DNA from: Chloroflexus aggregans DSM 9485
GTDB taxonomy: Bacteria; Chloroflexota; Chloroflexia; Chloroflexales; Chloroflexaceae
Assembly: GCF_000021945.1 (NCBI RefSeq)
Contig: NC_011831.1
Location: forward strand, 2,369,353 to 2,433,352
Length of the DNA: 64,000 nucleotides
Direction: 5' to 3'
A program made the position numbers and the translations under genes. Below the pieces are notes generated by a model that worked only from the letters and a program-made list of their open reading frames with translations, searched no databases and had not been told where the DNA came from. Positions 55,190 to 64,000 of this stretch are shown here, piece after piece; within the stretch, counting starts at the first letter, position 1, and each line of letters opens with the position of its first letter.

Positions 55190-56407
55190 CTAGGATTGCA
55201 ATACTTGACCTATGACCTGTACAACTCTGTGTATCATTCTATCAGTCATTTCTGGATAAATTGGTAACGCGATAGTTTTGGATGCTGCACACTCACTAGC
55301 TGGTAAATCACCGCGTTGATACCCCAAGTAAGCAAAGCAATCTTGCAAATGTAACGGAACCGGATAGTACACTTCATGTCCGATCGCCTGTGCTTTCAGC
55401 GCTCTCATCACATCGTCCCGAAGAGTGACACGAATGACAAACTGATTGTAGATAAAACGTCGATTAGGTGCAGCAAAGGGCAGGACAATCTTGTTGGTAG
55501 GAAGAGCACATGAGCATTCTTTGCAGGTATGGCATTGATCGAGCAGGCATGATGGTTCAGTTGCCACGAGATCAGCATCGGTGAATAATTGTCGATATAG
55601 TGATGCATTGCGCTGTCGTGCTGTCGTCCACTCATCGAGGTGAGTGAGTTTCACCCGCAACACCGCAGCCTGTAACGCATCGAGCCGGAAATTACCACCA
55701 ATTTCTTTGTGATAATATTTTGGCCGTGCCCCATGGCCGCGCAAGAGTTTGATCCGGTCGGCAAGTTCGGGATCATTGGTGACGACCATACCACCATCAC
55801 CAATACCGCCGAGATTTTTAGATGGGAAGAAGCTAAAGCATCCTAGATGCCCAATCGAACCGGCACGACGTCCTTTGTATTCAGCGCCGATTGATTGGGC
55901 AGCATCCTCAATCACATATAAGCGATAGCGTTCGGCCAGCGCCATGATCGGATCCATGTCAGCAATCTGTCCGAACAGGCGTACCGGTATAATAGCTCTG
56001 GTACGCGGACTAATCGCAGCTTCGATCTGGTTTGGATCAATGTTGTACGTTTTTGGATCAATATCAACAAAAACCGGTTTTCCACCTAGCCGTGCAATCG
56101 AACCGGCAGTAGCAAAGAATGTATAGGGTGTGGTGATCACCTCATCACCCGGCTTAAGATTGATGGCCATTAAGCTAACCAAGAGAGCATCGGTACCTGA
56201 TGAGACACCAATACCATAACGACATTGTGAGTAAGTTGCCACTTCAGCTTCGAGTGCCTCCACTTCAGATCCGAGGATAAACTGTTGTTACTCAAGTACA
56301 CGTTCAATGGCCGCTTGAATTCCAGCACGTAAGCTTGCATATTGTGCCTTCAGATCGAGCAGCGGTATTGGTGAATATATGCTAAAGGTCGTCGTTTTAG
56401 TAGTCAT
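55190..56407 (-). pseudogene. DegT/EryC1 sugar aminotransferase (WbpE-like), copy B, one in-frame TAA
   Basis: ATG 56407 gives [19 protein letters not shown] and IQAAIERVLE, then codon 40 is TAA (56288-56290), followed in frame by [19 protein letters not shown]. The rest, including [18 protein letters not shown] and the PLP lysine [16 protein letters not shown], is intact to the stop at 55190. A Ser/Glu codon (TCA or similar) to TAA change explains it. Internal restart at Met of [11 protein letters not shown] would lose about 45 N-terminal residues of the PLP fold, so activity is doubtful. Confidence 0.92.
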
Positions 56408-56420
56408 AACCTTATTCCCT

Positions 56421-57032
56421 TTATATCAACGGTCGCTCTTCTGGCCAGTCAAGACAGCGGACAACACCGGGATCTATCTCGCGGTAACGCCACTTGCTCT
56501 TCGGACAGTACATAATACCATCAGCATCTGGTGGAGTCAATCGATAGCCGTGACGACTCATCCAGCCTTTCTGCACAGCCGGTACACCAACCATCAGGGC
56601 GTAGTCAGGTACGTCCGTCCGTACCACGGCACCGGCGGCAATGAAGGCATACTGCCCAATTGTTACACCACATACAATAGTTGCATTGGCTCCGATAGTT
56701 GCACCACGGCGCACAAGGGTACGCTGATACTGGTTGTGCCGTACAATTTGTGCTCGCGGATTGATTACGTTCGTAAACACGCATGATGGCCCACAGAAGA
56801 CATCATCTTCTAACGCGACGCCGGCATAAAGAGAGACGTTGTTTTGTATCTTGACATTATTACCGATGATGACACCACTTGCTATAAAGACGTTTTGACC
56901 AAGATTGCAATTATTACCGATGCGAGCATGTGGCATGATGTGGCAAAAATGCCAAATCTTAGTTCCTGATCCGATGATGCAAGGTTCATCGACATATGCA
57001 CTTGGATGAACATAGAACATGGATGCTGTCAT
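56421..57032 (-). CDS. Left-handed beta-helix N-acetyltransferase (WbpD-like), copy B
   Basis: A 203-residue hexapeptide acyltransferase, intact: [95 protein letters not shown]. The active site of WbpD proteins (His in the KIWHFCH stretch, then the trimer groove) is kept. It differs from copy A mainly at the N terminus and C-terminal tail. Start ATG 57032; the aminotransferase follows 13 bp later. Confidence 0.92.
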   Translation of the reverse strand: MTASMFYVHPSAYVDEPCIIGSGTKIWHFCHIMPHARIGNNCNLGQNVFIASGVIIGNNVKIQNNVSLYAGVALEDDVFCGPSCVFTNVINPRAQIVRHNQYQRTLVRRGATIGANATIVCGVTIGQYAFIAAGAVVRTDVPDYALMVGVPAVQKGWMSRHGYRLTPPDADGIMYCPKSKWRYREIDPGVVRCLDWPEERPLI

Positions 57033-57051
57033 CGCTACGTTCCTTTACGGT

Positions 57052-58086
57052 CTAGTGATAATTTTCGAGAGCGGGGTCCATAGGTAAATGTACGGGTTGA
57101 CCGTTTGTTATTAACGATCGCTGAGCAGCTTGTAATACGCGTAACACCCGTAAACCACTTTGACCGTCAGTGATCGGTGGATTACGGGTCGTGATCGCAG
57201 CCAAAAAAGCTTCACATTCCAGACGTAGTGGTTCATCCTGCGGATATGGTACTTCTATACCATCGCCGTGAATCGGGATAGGTTGACCTTCTTGCCATTC
57301 CACACGTTTATCATAAAGCGTGAGACGTTTGTGTACATCGTCGAAACTGGCCATTTTACGCGAGCCGATTACAACTAATCGTTGTTCTTTAAAAGGGTGC
57401 AACCACGAGACATAGATGTGAGCGCGTACTCCGTTATCAAATAGGAGGTGAGTCACTGTTACATCAGCAATATTCGGTTGTACGTATGCCCCACCGCAAG
57501 CAATAACTTCAAACGGCATACTGCCAAGAAGGCGCAGGATAACCGCGATGTCATGTGGAGCAAAGCTCCAGAGAATGTTTTCTTCTCGCCGTACTTTACC
57601 GAGACTTAGGCGGTTAGAGTAAATATACTGCAATTTACCCAATTCACCATGCTCAATTAAGTTGTGCAGTTGCATAATACCGGGATGATATTCCAACACG
57701 TGGCCGACCATCAGAATACGGTTCATATCGACTGCAAGCCGGACTAGTTCTGCACCCTGCTCGAAAGTTAACGCGAGTGGCTTTTCTACCAATACATCTT
57801 TGCCGGCCAGTAATGCTTGCCTTGCCAACGCGAAATGTGTTTCGGCAGGGGTGGCAATCACTACTCCACGTATCTCTGGATTAGCAAGAATGGGAGTGAT
57901 ATCGGCAACGATGCGACAGTTAGGTGCAATACTGGCTGCCGTTGCCCGACCTGAATCCGTAGTATCGCATACCGAGTGAAGCGCGTTAAGGTGGTAGAAA
58001 TTACGTACAAGGTTCTTACCCCAATAACCACAGCCAAACACTGCGATCTGTTTTGTCTGGTCCAGGTTGCAGAGTTTATTACTCAT
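57052..58086 (-). CDS. Gfo/Idh/MocA sugar dehydrogenase (WbpB-like), the only intact copy
   Basis: A 344-residue oxidoreductase from ATG 58086 (AAGGA upstream). IAVFGCGYWGKNLVRNFY is the NAD-binding Rossmann start, GVVIATPAETHFALARQAL the second half of the fold, and GKDVLVEKPLALT holds the EKP lysine; SFAPHDIAVILRLLGSMPF and YVSWLHPFKEQRLVVIGS belong to the substrate domain. WbpB oxidises C3 of UDP-GlcNAcA, feeding the aminotransferase (WbpE) in the UDP-ManNAc3NAcA route. The UDP-sugar 6-dehydrogenase (WbpA) that must precede it is not in this window. Confidence 0.93.
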   Translation of the reverse strand: MSNKLCNLDQTKQIAVFGCGYWGKNLVRNFYHLNALHSVCDTTDSGRATAASIAPNCRIVADITPILANPEIRGVVIATPAETHFALARQALLAGKDVLVEKPLALTFEQGAELVRLAVDMNRILMVGHVLEYHPGIMQLHNLIEHGELGKLQYIYSNRLSLGKVRREENILWSFAPHDIAVILRLLGSMPFEVIACGGAYVQPNIADVTVTHLLFDNGVRAHIYVSWLHPFKEQRLVVIGSRKMASFDDVHKRLTLYDKRVEWQEGQPIPIHGDGIEVPYPQDEPLRLECEAFLAAITTRNPPITDGQSGLRVLRVLQAAQRSLITNGQPVHLPMDPALENYH

Positions 58087-58094
58087 CGGTGTCC

Positions 58095-58488
58095 TTATAA
58101 TCTGAAATGACGATCTGGTGAATTACTGCAAGCTCGAGCGGATCGTTGAGCAATCGTGGAAAGAAACTGACGACGGGTATGATATACGGACTGGGAATTA
58201 TGGTGGTAAAAGCAGACACAGCATAGTATAAGAATCGCAGCTACGACCAACAAGAGTCTATCATGGGTGTGGTAAAAATGCAAGCTGGTGAGGAAGAGTC
58301 ATAATGTTGGTAATGGCATCATCGATGTGATCAATCGCACGTGCCCGGCGTTTAAACATCCCTCCACCGACATAAAGAATCGTCAATCTACTATGAGTGA
58401 GAAATGTTTCTTGAAAGATTTTCATTCGCTTAAAGAAGCGTAAAATTGGTCGATAAATGCCATGGATGTTCATGATTAGACTCTCTTT
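58095..58488 (-). pseudogene. Short methyltransferase-like N-terminal fragment
   Basis: An open frame at 58261-58473 reads MNIHGIYRPILRFFKRMKIF, QETFLTHSRLTILYVGGGMF and then degrades. The combination of a short basic N terminus followed by T-I-L-x-V-G-G-G is the start of SAM methyltransferases of this kind of locus. Nothing further of the domain is found before the dehydrogenase gene, so it is a relic. Confidence 0.5.
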
Positions 58489-59289
58489 CTATCCATATCT
58501 TAGTGGTTTAGGTGCATATCCCATAGGGTCAAAGCGCTGTAATTTCGCTAATTGGGCGAATAATAGACTCACGTAGAGTGGATTGAGTAATAGATACCTT
58601 CGCCACAGCCGACGTGGTTCTTGCCATAGACGAAACGCCCATTCTAGACCAAGCCGCTGGAGTGTTGGGGGGGCTTGAGGCAGGAGGCCGGCATGGAAAT
58701 CGAAGGCTGCCCCTACAGCGATAATCGGCATCGATAACAAATCGCGGTGTTCGTAAGCCCATACCTCTTGTCGAGGACAGCCTAATCCAACGAAAGTTAT
58801 GGCAGCCCCGCTGGTTCTGATATGAGCAGCGATAGCCTGCTGTTCTTCCGCAGTCAGTCGGCGAAATTGTGAGGGCTGTGCTCCGGCAATAATAAGACGC
58901 GGAAATCGCTGCCGTAGATTGTTACAGAGCTGTTGTAGCACCTGAGGGCGACTGCCGTATAAGTAGATCGGTAGTCCCTCGAGACTTGCTCGTTCACAGA
59001 TGCGTAGCATCAGAGTCGGTCCGTAAACGCGTTCACTGAGGCCGAGGTGATAAAGGAGGTTTAGCGCCCAGCGTACCGGTTGCCCATCGGGTACAACAAT
59101 ATCGAGATGGTTGAGTCGGTAACGTTGCTCAGCGTCTAGCACGCCGGTCATTACGCCATGCACAGCAAGAGCCGATAGGGTGAGTGGTTGACAATGATGG
59201 GCAGCAGTTAATACGCGGTTAACTGCTGCATCGTAATCAATGGCATTGATAAGAACACCTAATAGATTGTATTTGCCTTTATCAACCAT
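58489..59289 (-). CDS. WecG/TagA/CpsF-family glycosyltransferase (GT26)
   Basis: About 266 residues from ATG 59289 (a TTG at 59298 is close to GAGG and cannot be excluded). [40 protein letters not shown] and [14 protein letters not shown] are the GT26 core, as are [15 protein letters not shown] and the [16 protein letters not shown] motif, ending with GAAFDFHAG and [20 protein letters not shown]. Members transfer ManNAc/ManNAcA-type sugars to undecaprenyl-PP-GlcNAc. That fits the neighbouring UDP-ManNAc3NAcA genes. Confidence 0.92.
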   Translation of the reverse strand: MVDKGKYNLLGVLINAIDYDAAVNRVLTAAHHCQPLTLSALAVHGVMTGVLDAEQRYRLNHLDIVVPDGQPVRWALNLLYHLGLSERVYGPTLMLRICERASLEGLPIYLYGSRPQVLQQLCNNLRQRFPRLIIAGAQPSQFRRLTAEEQQAIAAHIRTSGAAITFVGLGCPRQEVWAYEHRDLLSMPIIAVGAAFDFHAGLLPQAPPTLQRLGLEWAFRLWQEPRRLWRRYLLLNPLYVSLLFAQLAKLQRFDPMGYAPKPLRYG

Positions 59290-59340
59290 AATACGCAATT
59301 CCTCGTGACAAAAGTATGGTTGAATACGAGGATATAATAT

Positions 59341-60402
59341 TTAGCACCAGCGGTCACGATTAGCTTCAAATATCTCCTGCAAGATATCAGGGATTGTATA
59401 TTGAACACGCCACTCTGGATAATGCTCTTGAAAACGGCCCAGATTGCTGATCCACCACATATGATCGCCAATGCGATTATTATCCGAATAACGCCAGGTA
59501 AGCGGCTTACCGGTTATCGATTCGCATAGCTGAATAGCCTCTAATATTGAACAGTTACTCGCTCTTCCTCCGCCTATATTGTATACTTCAGCAATACGTG
59601 GTTTACGAAAAAAAGCGTCGAATGCCCGAATAAGGTCGGCACTGTGGATGTTGTCGCGAACTTGCTTACCTTTGTAACCAAAGACGGTGTATGGTGTGCC
59701 GGTCATGGTACAGCGCATCAGGTAAGCGAGGAAACCGTGGAGTTGAACTCCGGCATGATTAGGACCGGTAAGACAACCACCACGAAAACAGGCAGTATAC
59801 ATGCCAAAATAACGACCGTACTCTTGCACAAGAACATCGGCTGCCAGCTTTGATGCTCCGAAAAGACTGTGAAGGCTTTGATCAATCGGCATATCTTCAC
59901 TGATACCGTTCGCATAAGGATGGGAAGAATCGATTTCCCAACGCAATTCATACTCGACCAGAGGCAGTCGGTTTGGTGTATCACCGTAGACCTTGTTTGT
60001 CGACAGAAAGATAAACACTGCCGCTGGAGCATAACGACGGGTTGCTTCCAACAGATAAAGCGTACCGGTGGCATTAACCGAGAAATCAGTAATCGGTTCA
60101 CGTGCTGCCCAATCGTGACTTGGTTGGGCAGCAGTATGGATGACCAAGCGAATATGGTTACCGTAATGGGCAAAAATACGCTCAATGGCTTCACGATCGC
60201 GAATATCGACTTCGTAATGTTTGTATTGCCTAACTTCGCTCTCCAGTCGTTGTCGATTCCATTGTGTTGATGCCTCATCACCAAAGAAATAGCGGCGCAT
60301 ATCATTATCAATACCGACGATATCCATACCCTGATTGGCAAAGTATGTAACCGCTTCCGATCCGATCAAGCCGGCCGACCCGGTAATAATAGCAACACTC
60401 AT
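59341..60402 (-). CDS. NDP-sugar epimerase of the extended SDR family (CDP-paratose 2-epimerase-like)
   Basis: A 353-residue extended [22 protein letters not shown] is the NAD(P)-binding start (GxxGxxG), [31 protein letters not shown] and [20 protein letters not shown] follow. The Y-x-x-x-K motif appears as FGASK, with Phe in the usual Tyr position, while the Lys is kept. [19 protein letters not shown] and [15 protein letters not shown] resemble CDP-tyvelose/paratose 2-epimerases (RfbE). The actual sugar is uncertain, as is the catalytic consequence of the Phe. Confidence 0.82.
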   Translation of the reverse strand: MSVAIITGSAGLIGSEAVTYFANQGMDIVGIDNDMRRYFFGDEASTQWNRQRLESEVRQYKHYEVDIRDREAIERIFAHYGNHIRLVIHTAAQPSHDWAAREPITDFSVNATGTLYLLEATRRYAPAAVFIFLSTNKVYGDTPNRLPLVEYELRWEIDSSHPYANGISEDMPIDQSLHSLFGASKLAADVLVQEYGRYFGMYTACFRGGCLTGPNHAGVQLHGFLAYLMRCTMTGTPYTVFGYKGKQVRDNIHSADLIRAFDAFFRKPRIAEVYNIGGGRASNCSILEAIQLCESITGKPLTWRYSDNNRIGDHMWWISNLGRFQEHYPEWRVQYTIPDILQEIFEANRDRWC

Positions 60403-61082
60403 AGTCCATCCTCATGATCTAGTATGCACCGACCGTCTCATCATAACAGTTTTTTGGTACAAGTGCAAGAGCTGTTGATAGTTTTGCTCACTAGTAAAAT
60501 ATTTTCATAGGTCATGCGAGTATTGAACCTGATCGCTGCACAAAGTTGTAGGTTGCTTAGAAGATTTTTCCGATAATAATCGATCTACAAGTAATGCAAA
60601 GTTTTCTCCATCTTTGACCACTCCTGGATCGTCAGTAAGAACATTTGGTTTTGCTACAATTGTATGCGATGGAAATCTAGATTTTTAGTAAATGAGATAA
60701 GAACTAAATATCTATCAACAACTCGCTGCTAAATGTATAACCTTACAATGTCGCGACAATACCTATCTCTAAGAAACCACTATTAGATAAAACATTGTAT
60801 TAATTACGTGATTTTTTGTTAAATAAAAAACAGATGGCTTGGTGACCATATCTTCTAAATACAACCTCGGCTTGAAAGCAATGATCTTTGTCATCAGAAC
60901 GCCAGTAATATGTATAAAATCGTATATTCTTTATCCCACAAACCTCGTGCTATTCAATCGAAACAATGAATATATTGAGTTATTGATAGATTTTACTGTA
61001 TTTATAGGCTGCATTATAACAGTAAATCAAAATAACGTCAAGTTTTGTTTATTACCAGCTTAGATGGAAGCTAAGTTAATAT
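60403..61082. other. AT-rich gap without gene
   Basis: No credible gene, no repeat and no RNA gene were found. The DNA is markedly AT-rich (many TTTTTA/AATAAA words), which marks the start of the AT-rich final segment. Promoters for the epimerase gene should lie near 60410-60480. Confidence 0.6.
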
Positions 61083-62537
61083 TTACTTCTCTGATAATGC
61101 AATCCAGTCAATTTCGAGTTCGCTGTTCTGATCGAAGCGTACAGCTATTAACATCATATGGAGACGTGCGCCATCCACAGGTATGTGCCAGTATTGCCAG
61201 TCCGAGCTAGTGTCAAGAAAATGTCTTTCGAATGGTTTATTGTCTACGTACACCTCCGCCGTGACAAGGCCGGTGCCTGCACTATGCTTGCTACGCAGTT
61301 TGATAACTAAATGTCTAGATTCGGATATGTTGATATTTAGGCCACCCAGGACTATAGCGGTATGATTCCCTAACTCTAACATTCCATTACTCGTTCTGAA
61401 GTATGCATTGCTCGTGTCAAGACCACACCAAGGGCAAATTTGAATGCCATACTCGCTAGTAAAGCTTTTAATTATGTACCAATCTGATTGTGTATCCTGA
61501 TCAATATGTTGTTCCATCTGATATTCGATGAGGGCCTTTACGCTAGAGGCAACTTCGTAGTTCTGTTCGTGCTCCAATGTTGCTAAAACGGTCGTGAAAT
61601 CCTTTGGAGATAATCTTGCTTTTTTCCAAGCAGCTAAAGCAATTGCATGGCAGTTTAGTATGGTACACGGATGACCGTTTGTAAGTTTAAGTTCAGATAA
61701 AGCGACGTTGTTATCGTTCCTTTCGACACTTAATTCTACTGTAACTTGTATCGATTGACCTGACCACTGGCTTAAATCTACGACATGATTTATCCAAACC
61801 ATCGTCTCCTGCACCGGCTTGCTCGCTATCAGCTCATTATTCACGTACACATTTACAATTATAGAGTCGCTGAGAGTTACTGTTTTAAACGTTAACCACT
61901 GATGTGATAACGGAACTTCTAAATGGAAAGTAACTTCCTTGTTGAGATAAGCCGGATAGTTTCCTAGAAGTGATGGATACCACCAATGTGACAATGATGG
62001 TATTTTTTCAGGAAGTAGCCATCTAACAGTTGAATCGTTTGTCAGTGTGGGTGCTAAGATCTGTATGGCGCTCTTCGCAGAGGAAGTGTCCAGTGTGTAG
62101 TAGGCGACGCCGAGCTCATTCCAGAGCAGTAGACTATCTGGTGATATAGCTGTAGCTGCTGAAAGTGTACTTATCGAAGATTCTATATTTCCTCCAAGCG
62201 CCTCGGCAAATGCCTTTGCGCGAAGGAACTCCGGATGCGAGAAGTCTATCTGATTAAGAATGATTAATACCTCTCCCAGCTTTTGTTTTGCTAGGAGATT
62301 TGAGAGTGGATACCAACTAGTATAATCATAGCTTCTATGCTCAATAGCAATAGCTTGTTCCATTAGCCGCATTGCGTAATAATAGTTATAGTAATTCCTT
62401 ATCTGTTTGTATAATATCACTATAGCGAGTAGAGTAGCAGATAATAGGATACTTATTAGAATAAGCTTTCGTATATCTGTAATAACTGCACGTAATATGT
62501 TTGCGAAGGATGGATTAATTTTTCGCTTTCCCAGCAC
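61083..62537 (-). CDS. Membrane-anchored protein with carbohydrate-binding-like domains, function unknown
   Basis: A 484-residue protein with an N-terminal membrane helix (about 25-47), a TPR-like helical part (60-160; AEALGGNIESSISTLSAATA, LLLWNELGVAYYTLDT) and two beta-rich regions: about 190-280 (FHLEVPLSHQWLTFKTVTLS, SQWSGQSIQVTVEL) and 370-480 (YFRTSNGMLELGNH, LNINISESRHLVIKL, YWHIPVDGARLHMMLIAV). The beta parts look like jelly-roll carbohydrate-binding modules. No enzymatic motif is seen. It lies between the epimerase and an O-antigen ligase-like gene and is AT-rich. Confidence 0.72.
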   Translation of the reverse strand: MLGKRKINPSFANILRAVITDIRKLILISILLSATLLAIVILYKQIRNYYNYYYAMRLMEQAIAIEHRSYDYTSWYPLSNLLAKQKLGEVLIILNQIDFSHPEFLRAKAFAEALGGNIESSISTLSAATAISPDSLLLWNELGVAYYTLDTSSAKSAIQILAPTLTNDSTVRWLLPEKIPSLSHWWYPSLLGNYPAYLNKEVTFHLEVPLSHQWLTFKTVTLSDSIIVNVYVNNELIASKPVQETMVWINHVVDLSQWSGQSIQVTVELSVERNDNNVALSELKLTNGHPCTILNCHAIALAAWKKARLSPKDFTTVLATLEHEQNYEVASSVKALIEYQMEQHIDQDTQSDWYIIKSFTSEYGIQICPWCGLDTSNAYFRTSNGMLELGNHTAIVLGGLNINISESRHLVIKLRSKHSAGTGLVTAEVYVDNKPFERHFLDTSSDWQYWHIPVDGARLHMMLIAVRFDQNSELEIDWIALSEK

Positions 62538-63051
62538 CGTAGTCTCCTATTTCTGTCTCTCTTCCCAATGATAAAGACTCCCTGAATCACCTGATCAAAA
62601 AGTGATACCGCAGTTCGGTCCTGCTACATAAGGCAAACCACTGGTATTATGATAATTGGTGTACCAAGTGAGATACATTCAATCGCAGAAAAGAAATGTT
62701 AGAGCCTCGTAAATATAGATGAGATAATAGTACAGAACGCTCTCTACACATATGTTACATATGTTCAAACCTTTTTCTGATAATCGTTGACCGATGTATA
62801 GAAAATAATTTTTCTCGTTCAATTGTTTTTCTCGTTCAATTGGTATGTGGTTCAGATTGGATCTCGCAGGAAAGGATTACCACGCCAATGGACCGATGGT
62901 TCGCGTAGGTCCACGATGGTAGTAAGTATGCGTATAGTCGTAGAATACGGTGCCAGACCCAAAAGACCACGCTTGATGAGCTTGTCAAGCCTTGTCCAGC
63001 TCATGCTGGTGCTACCGCTATTGGAAGCTCTAAACCGCGACCGAACGATGC
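62538..63051. other. Intergenic stretch with a GC-richer island at 62850-63050
   Basis: 62540-62840 is AT-rich and empty. From about 62850 the DNA becomes clearly GC-richer and frames such as MWFRLDLAGKDYHANGPMVR (plus strand) open without a start context. The island ends exactly at the O-antigen ligase stop. Neither strand gives a recognisable protein; it may be a foreign fragment. Confidence 0.4.
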
Positions 63052-64000
63052 TCATCCATCAGGGCTGAGAGTAGTATTATGTTCTATCGCAGCAGGTTGT
63101 GATAACTCATTCTTACTTGCTAAAGTACTCTGCTTACATTCAAAATATATTAGTTTGAGCAACACCAGTCCGGGAAACCAAGCTTGCGGTACTTCCCAGT
63201 AGACCTCGCCCAAACCTAGGAAGAAGAAGAATAAAATACCCCACGTCAATATAAGTTTTTCTGTTGGAAAAGAGTGTACTGCTCGGTTTACTTTGTTCAG
63301 TATTATCAGTAATAATAGTATTGCAACTATGACACCCAAGTAGCCCCACTCTGAAAATACTGCAATCCAAGATGAGTGAGGTGCTGCGGTCGAACTTCTA
63401 CCAAAAGCCGGATTTTCTATTTGCTTGATTTTTAGGGGAAGTAGATACTTTTTCTGTGCTTGGCTGGTTATCTCTGAAGGTTTACTTTTCCATTGACCAC
63501 CAAAATATAGACCAGTGCTTATTAGCCCGGCTCGACTTGCAAATTGACCCGGGCCGAGCCCAAATAAACTGAAAAAACTGTACTCCTTAGGTAGTTCCCG
63601 GATGATAACTTCCATAATACCCGTTCGAGGTGTGTTTTTTGATAGATATCTAGCTGATAACAAATATTGAGTATTTCGAGGTTGGGCAGACAGTAGAAGA
63701 GATGTTGCAACTGCAAATATTACTATTACAATGGTTACATTTTTACCAAATCGTATGATCATCTTTTGTGGTTTTATTTTTACTGTAGTTATGAACCAGC
63801 TTATGATCAGGGTTACTACGAATATAGCTATAATGTGAATAGTTGAAGCTAGTACGAGGCTGGACAGTCCAACGAGATATATAATATATTTTAGTAGGTT
63901 TCTTCTTTCTGTTACATCTTTCCACAAAAGAATAAGAAGTAACGAAATACCTATCGAAAACATCGGATTAGAAAAAGACAACTCAGGACTCAAGTCGGGA
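63052..64000 (-). CDS. O-antigen ligase / polymerase-like membrane protein, C-terminal part (cut by window end)
   Basis: The frame is open to the window edge (the ORF's first TTG at 63993 is not convincing), so the 5' part lies outside. The visible part has many hydrophobic segments and a large extracytoplasmic loop with IREYPKEYSFFSLFGLGPGQF-like content (ELPKEYSFFSLFGLGPGQFA), followed by SSTAAPHSSWIAVFSEWGYL, the 'H-S/N-x-x-L/W...E-x-G' motif of Wzy_C/O-antigen ligases. It would join or polymerise repeat units at the outer face. Last residues HNTTLSPDG abut the GC-rich island. Confidence 0.82.
   Translation of the reverse strand, partial: PDLSPELSFSNPMFSIGISLLLILLWKDVTERRNLLKYIIYLVGLSSLVLASTIHIIAIFVVTLIISWFITTVKIKPQKMIIRFGKNVTIVIVIFAVATSLLLSAQPRNTQYLLSARYLSKNTPRTGIMEVIIRELPKEYSFFSLFGLGPGQFASRAGLISTGLYFGGQWKSKPSEITSQAQKKYLLPLKIKQIENPAFGRSSTAAPHSSWIAVFSEWGYLGVIVAILLLLIILNKVNRAVHSFPTEKLILTWGILFFFFLGLGEVYWEVPQAWFPGLVLLKLIYFECKQSTLASKNELSQPAAIEHNTTLSPDG

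Noticed and set aside
60839-61063. 74-residue frame in AT-rich DNA
   Set aside because: No ribosome-binding site and composition of random AT-rich sequence.

Overview
The window looks like chromosomal DNA of a filamentous anoxygenic phototroph of the Chloroflexota (Chloroflexus / Roseiflexus type). This is inferred from protein style, mixed GC content and the characteristic intergenic repeat families; no marker gene in the window proves it.

Region 1 (1-26.1 kb) is ordinary housekeeping DNA with few gaps: a PP2C phosphatase end, mutL, a C45-type amidohydrolase, a cysteine desulfurase with a Csx15-like gene, a THI5/NMT1-type binding protein with two small membrane proteins, map, an S-box (SAM riboswitch) controlled metB/metC-like plus metF operon, a GNAT enzyme, a thiolase / acetoacetyl-CoA-reductase pair next to a phasin-like gene, a large AAA/BTAD regulator, and the 5-oxoprolinase genes pxpABC with an MFS transporter and two glycosyltransferases. 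Two tandem-repeat arrays lie here: six ~100-bp hairpin units after mutL, and five ~212-bp units wedged between pxpB and pxpC.

Region 2 (26.2-45.4 kb, 'cluster A') is a patchwork of surface-polysaccharide genes, much of it of visibly higher GC with low-complexity heptamer-like intergenic DNA. It carries an AsnB-type amidotransferase, glycosyltransferases, a flippase, a methyltransferase, and the aminotransferase, N-acetyltransferase and UDP-GlcNAc 2-epimerase expected for a UDP-2,3-diacetamido-mannuronic-acid pathway. Many genes are frameshifted, truncated or eroded. It ends with a broken P450, a truncated phosphomannomutase and a second copy of a 1.2-kb segment from 24.9-26.1 kb.

Region 3 (45.4-64 kb, 'cluster B') holds the export and assembly end of a polysaccharide locus (Wzz-like, GT-C membrane glycosyltransferase, WbaP/WcaJ initiating transferase, WecG/TagA transferase, O-antigen-ligase-like protein) and a second copy of the sugar module (epimerase, asparagine synthase, aminotransferase, acetyltransferase, dehydrogenase), three of whose five genes carry stop codons or worse. 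DNA becomes AT-rich after 60 kb.

The most striking observation is that the two modules are broken in a complementary way: every enzyme keeps at least one intact copy when A and B are added together (epimerase, aminotransferase and asparagine synthase in A, dehydrogenase in B, acetyltransferase in both). Eroded traces of further copies of three of these genes are also present. No CRISPR array, rRNA, tRNA or complete transposase gene was recognised.
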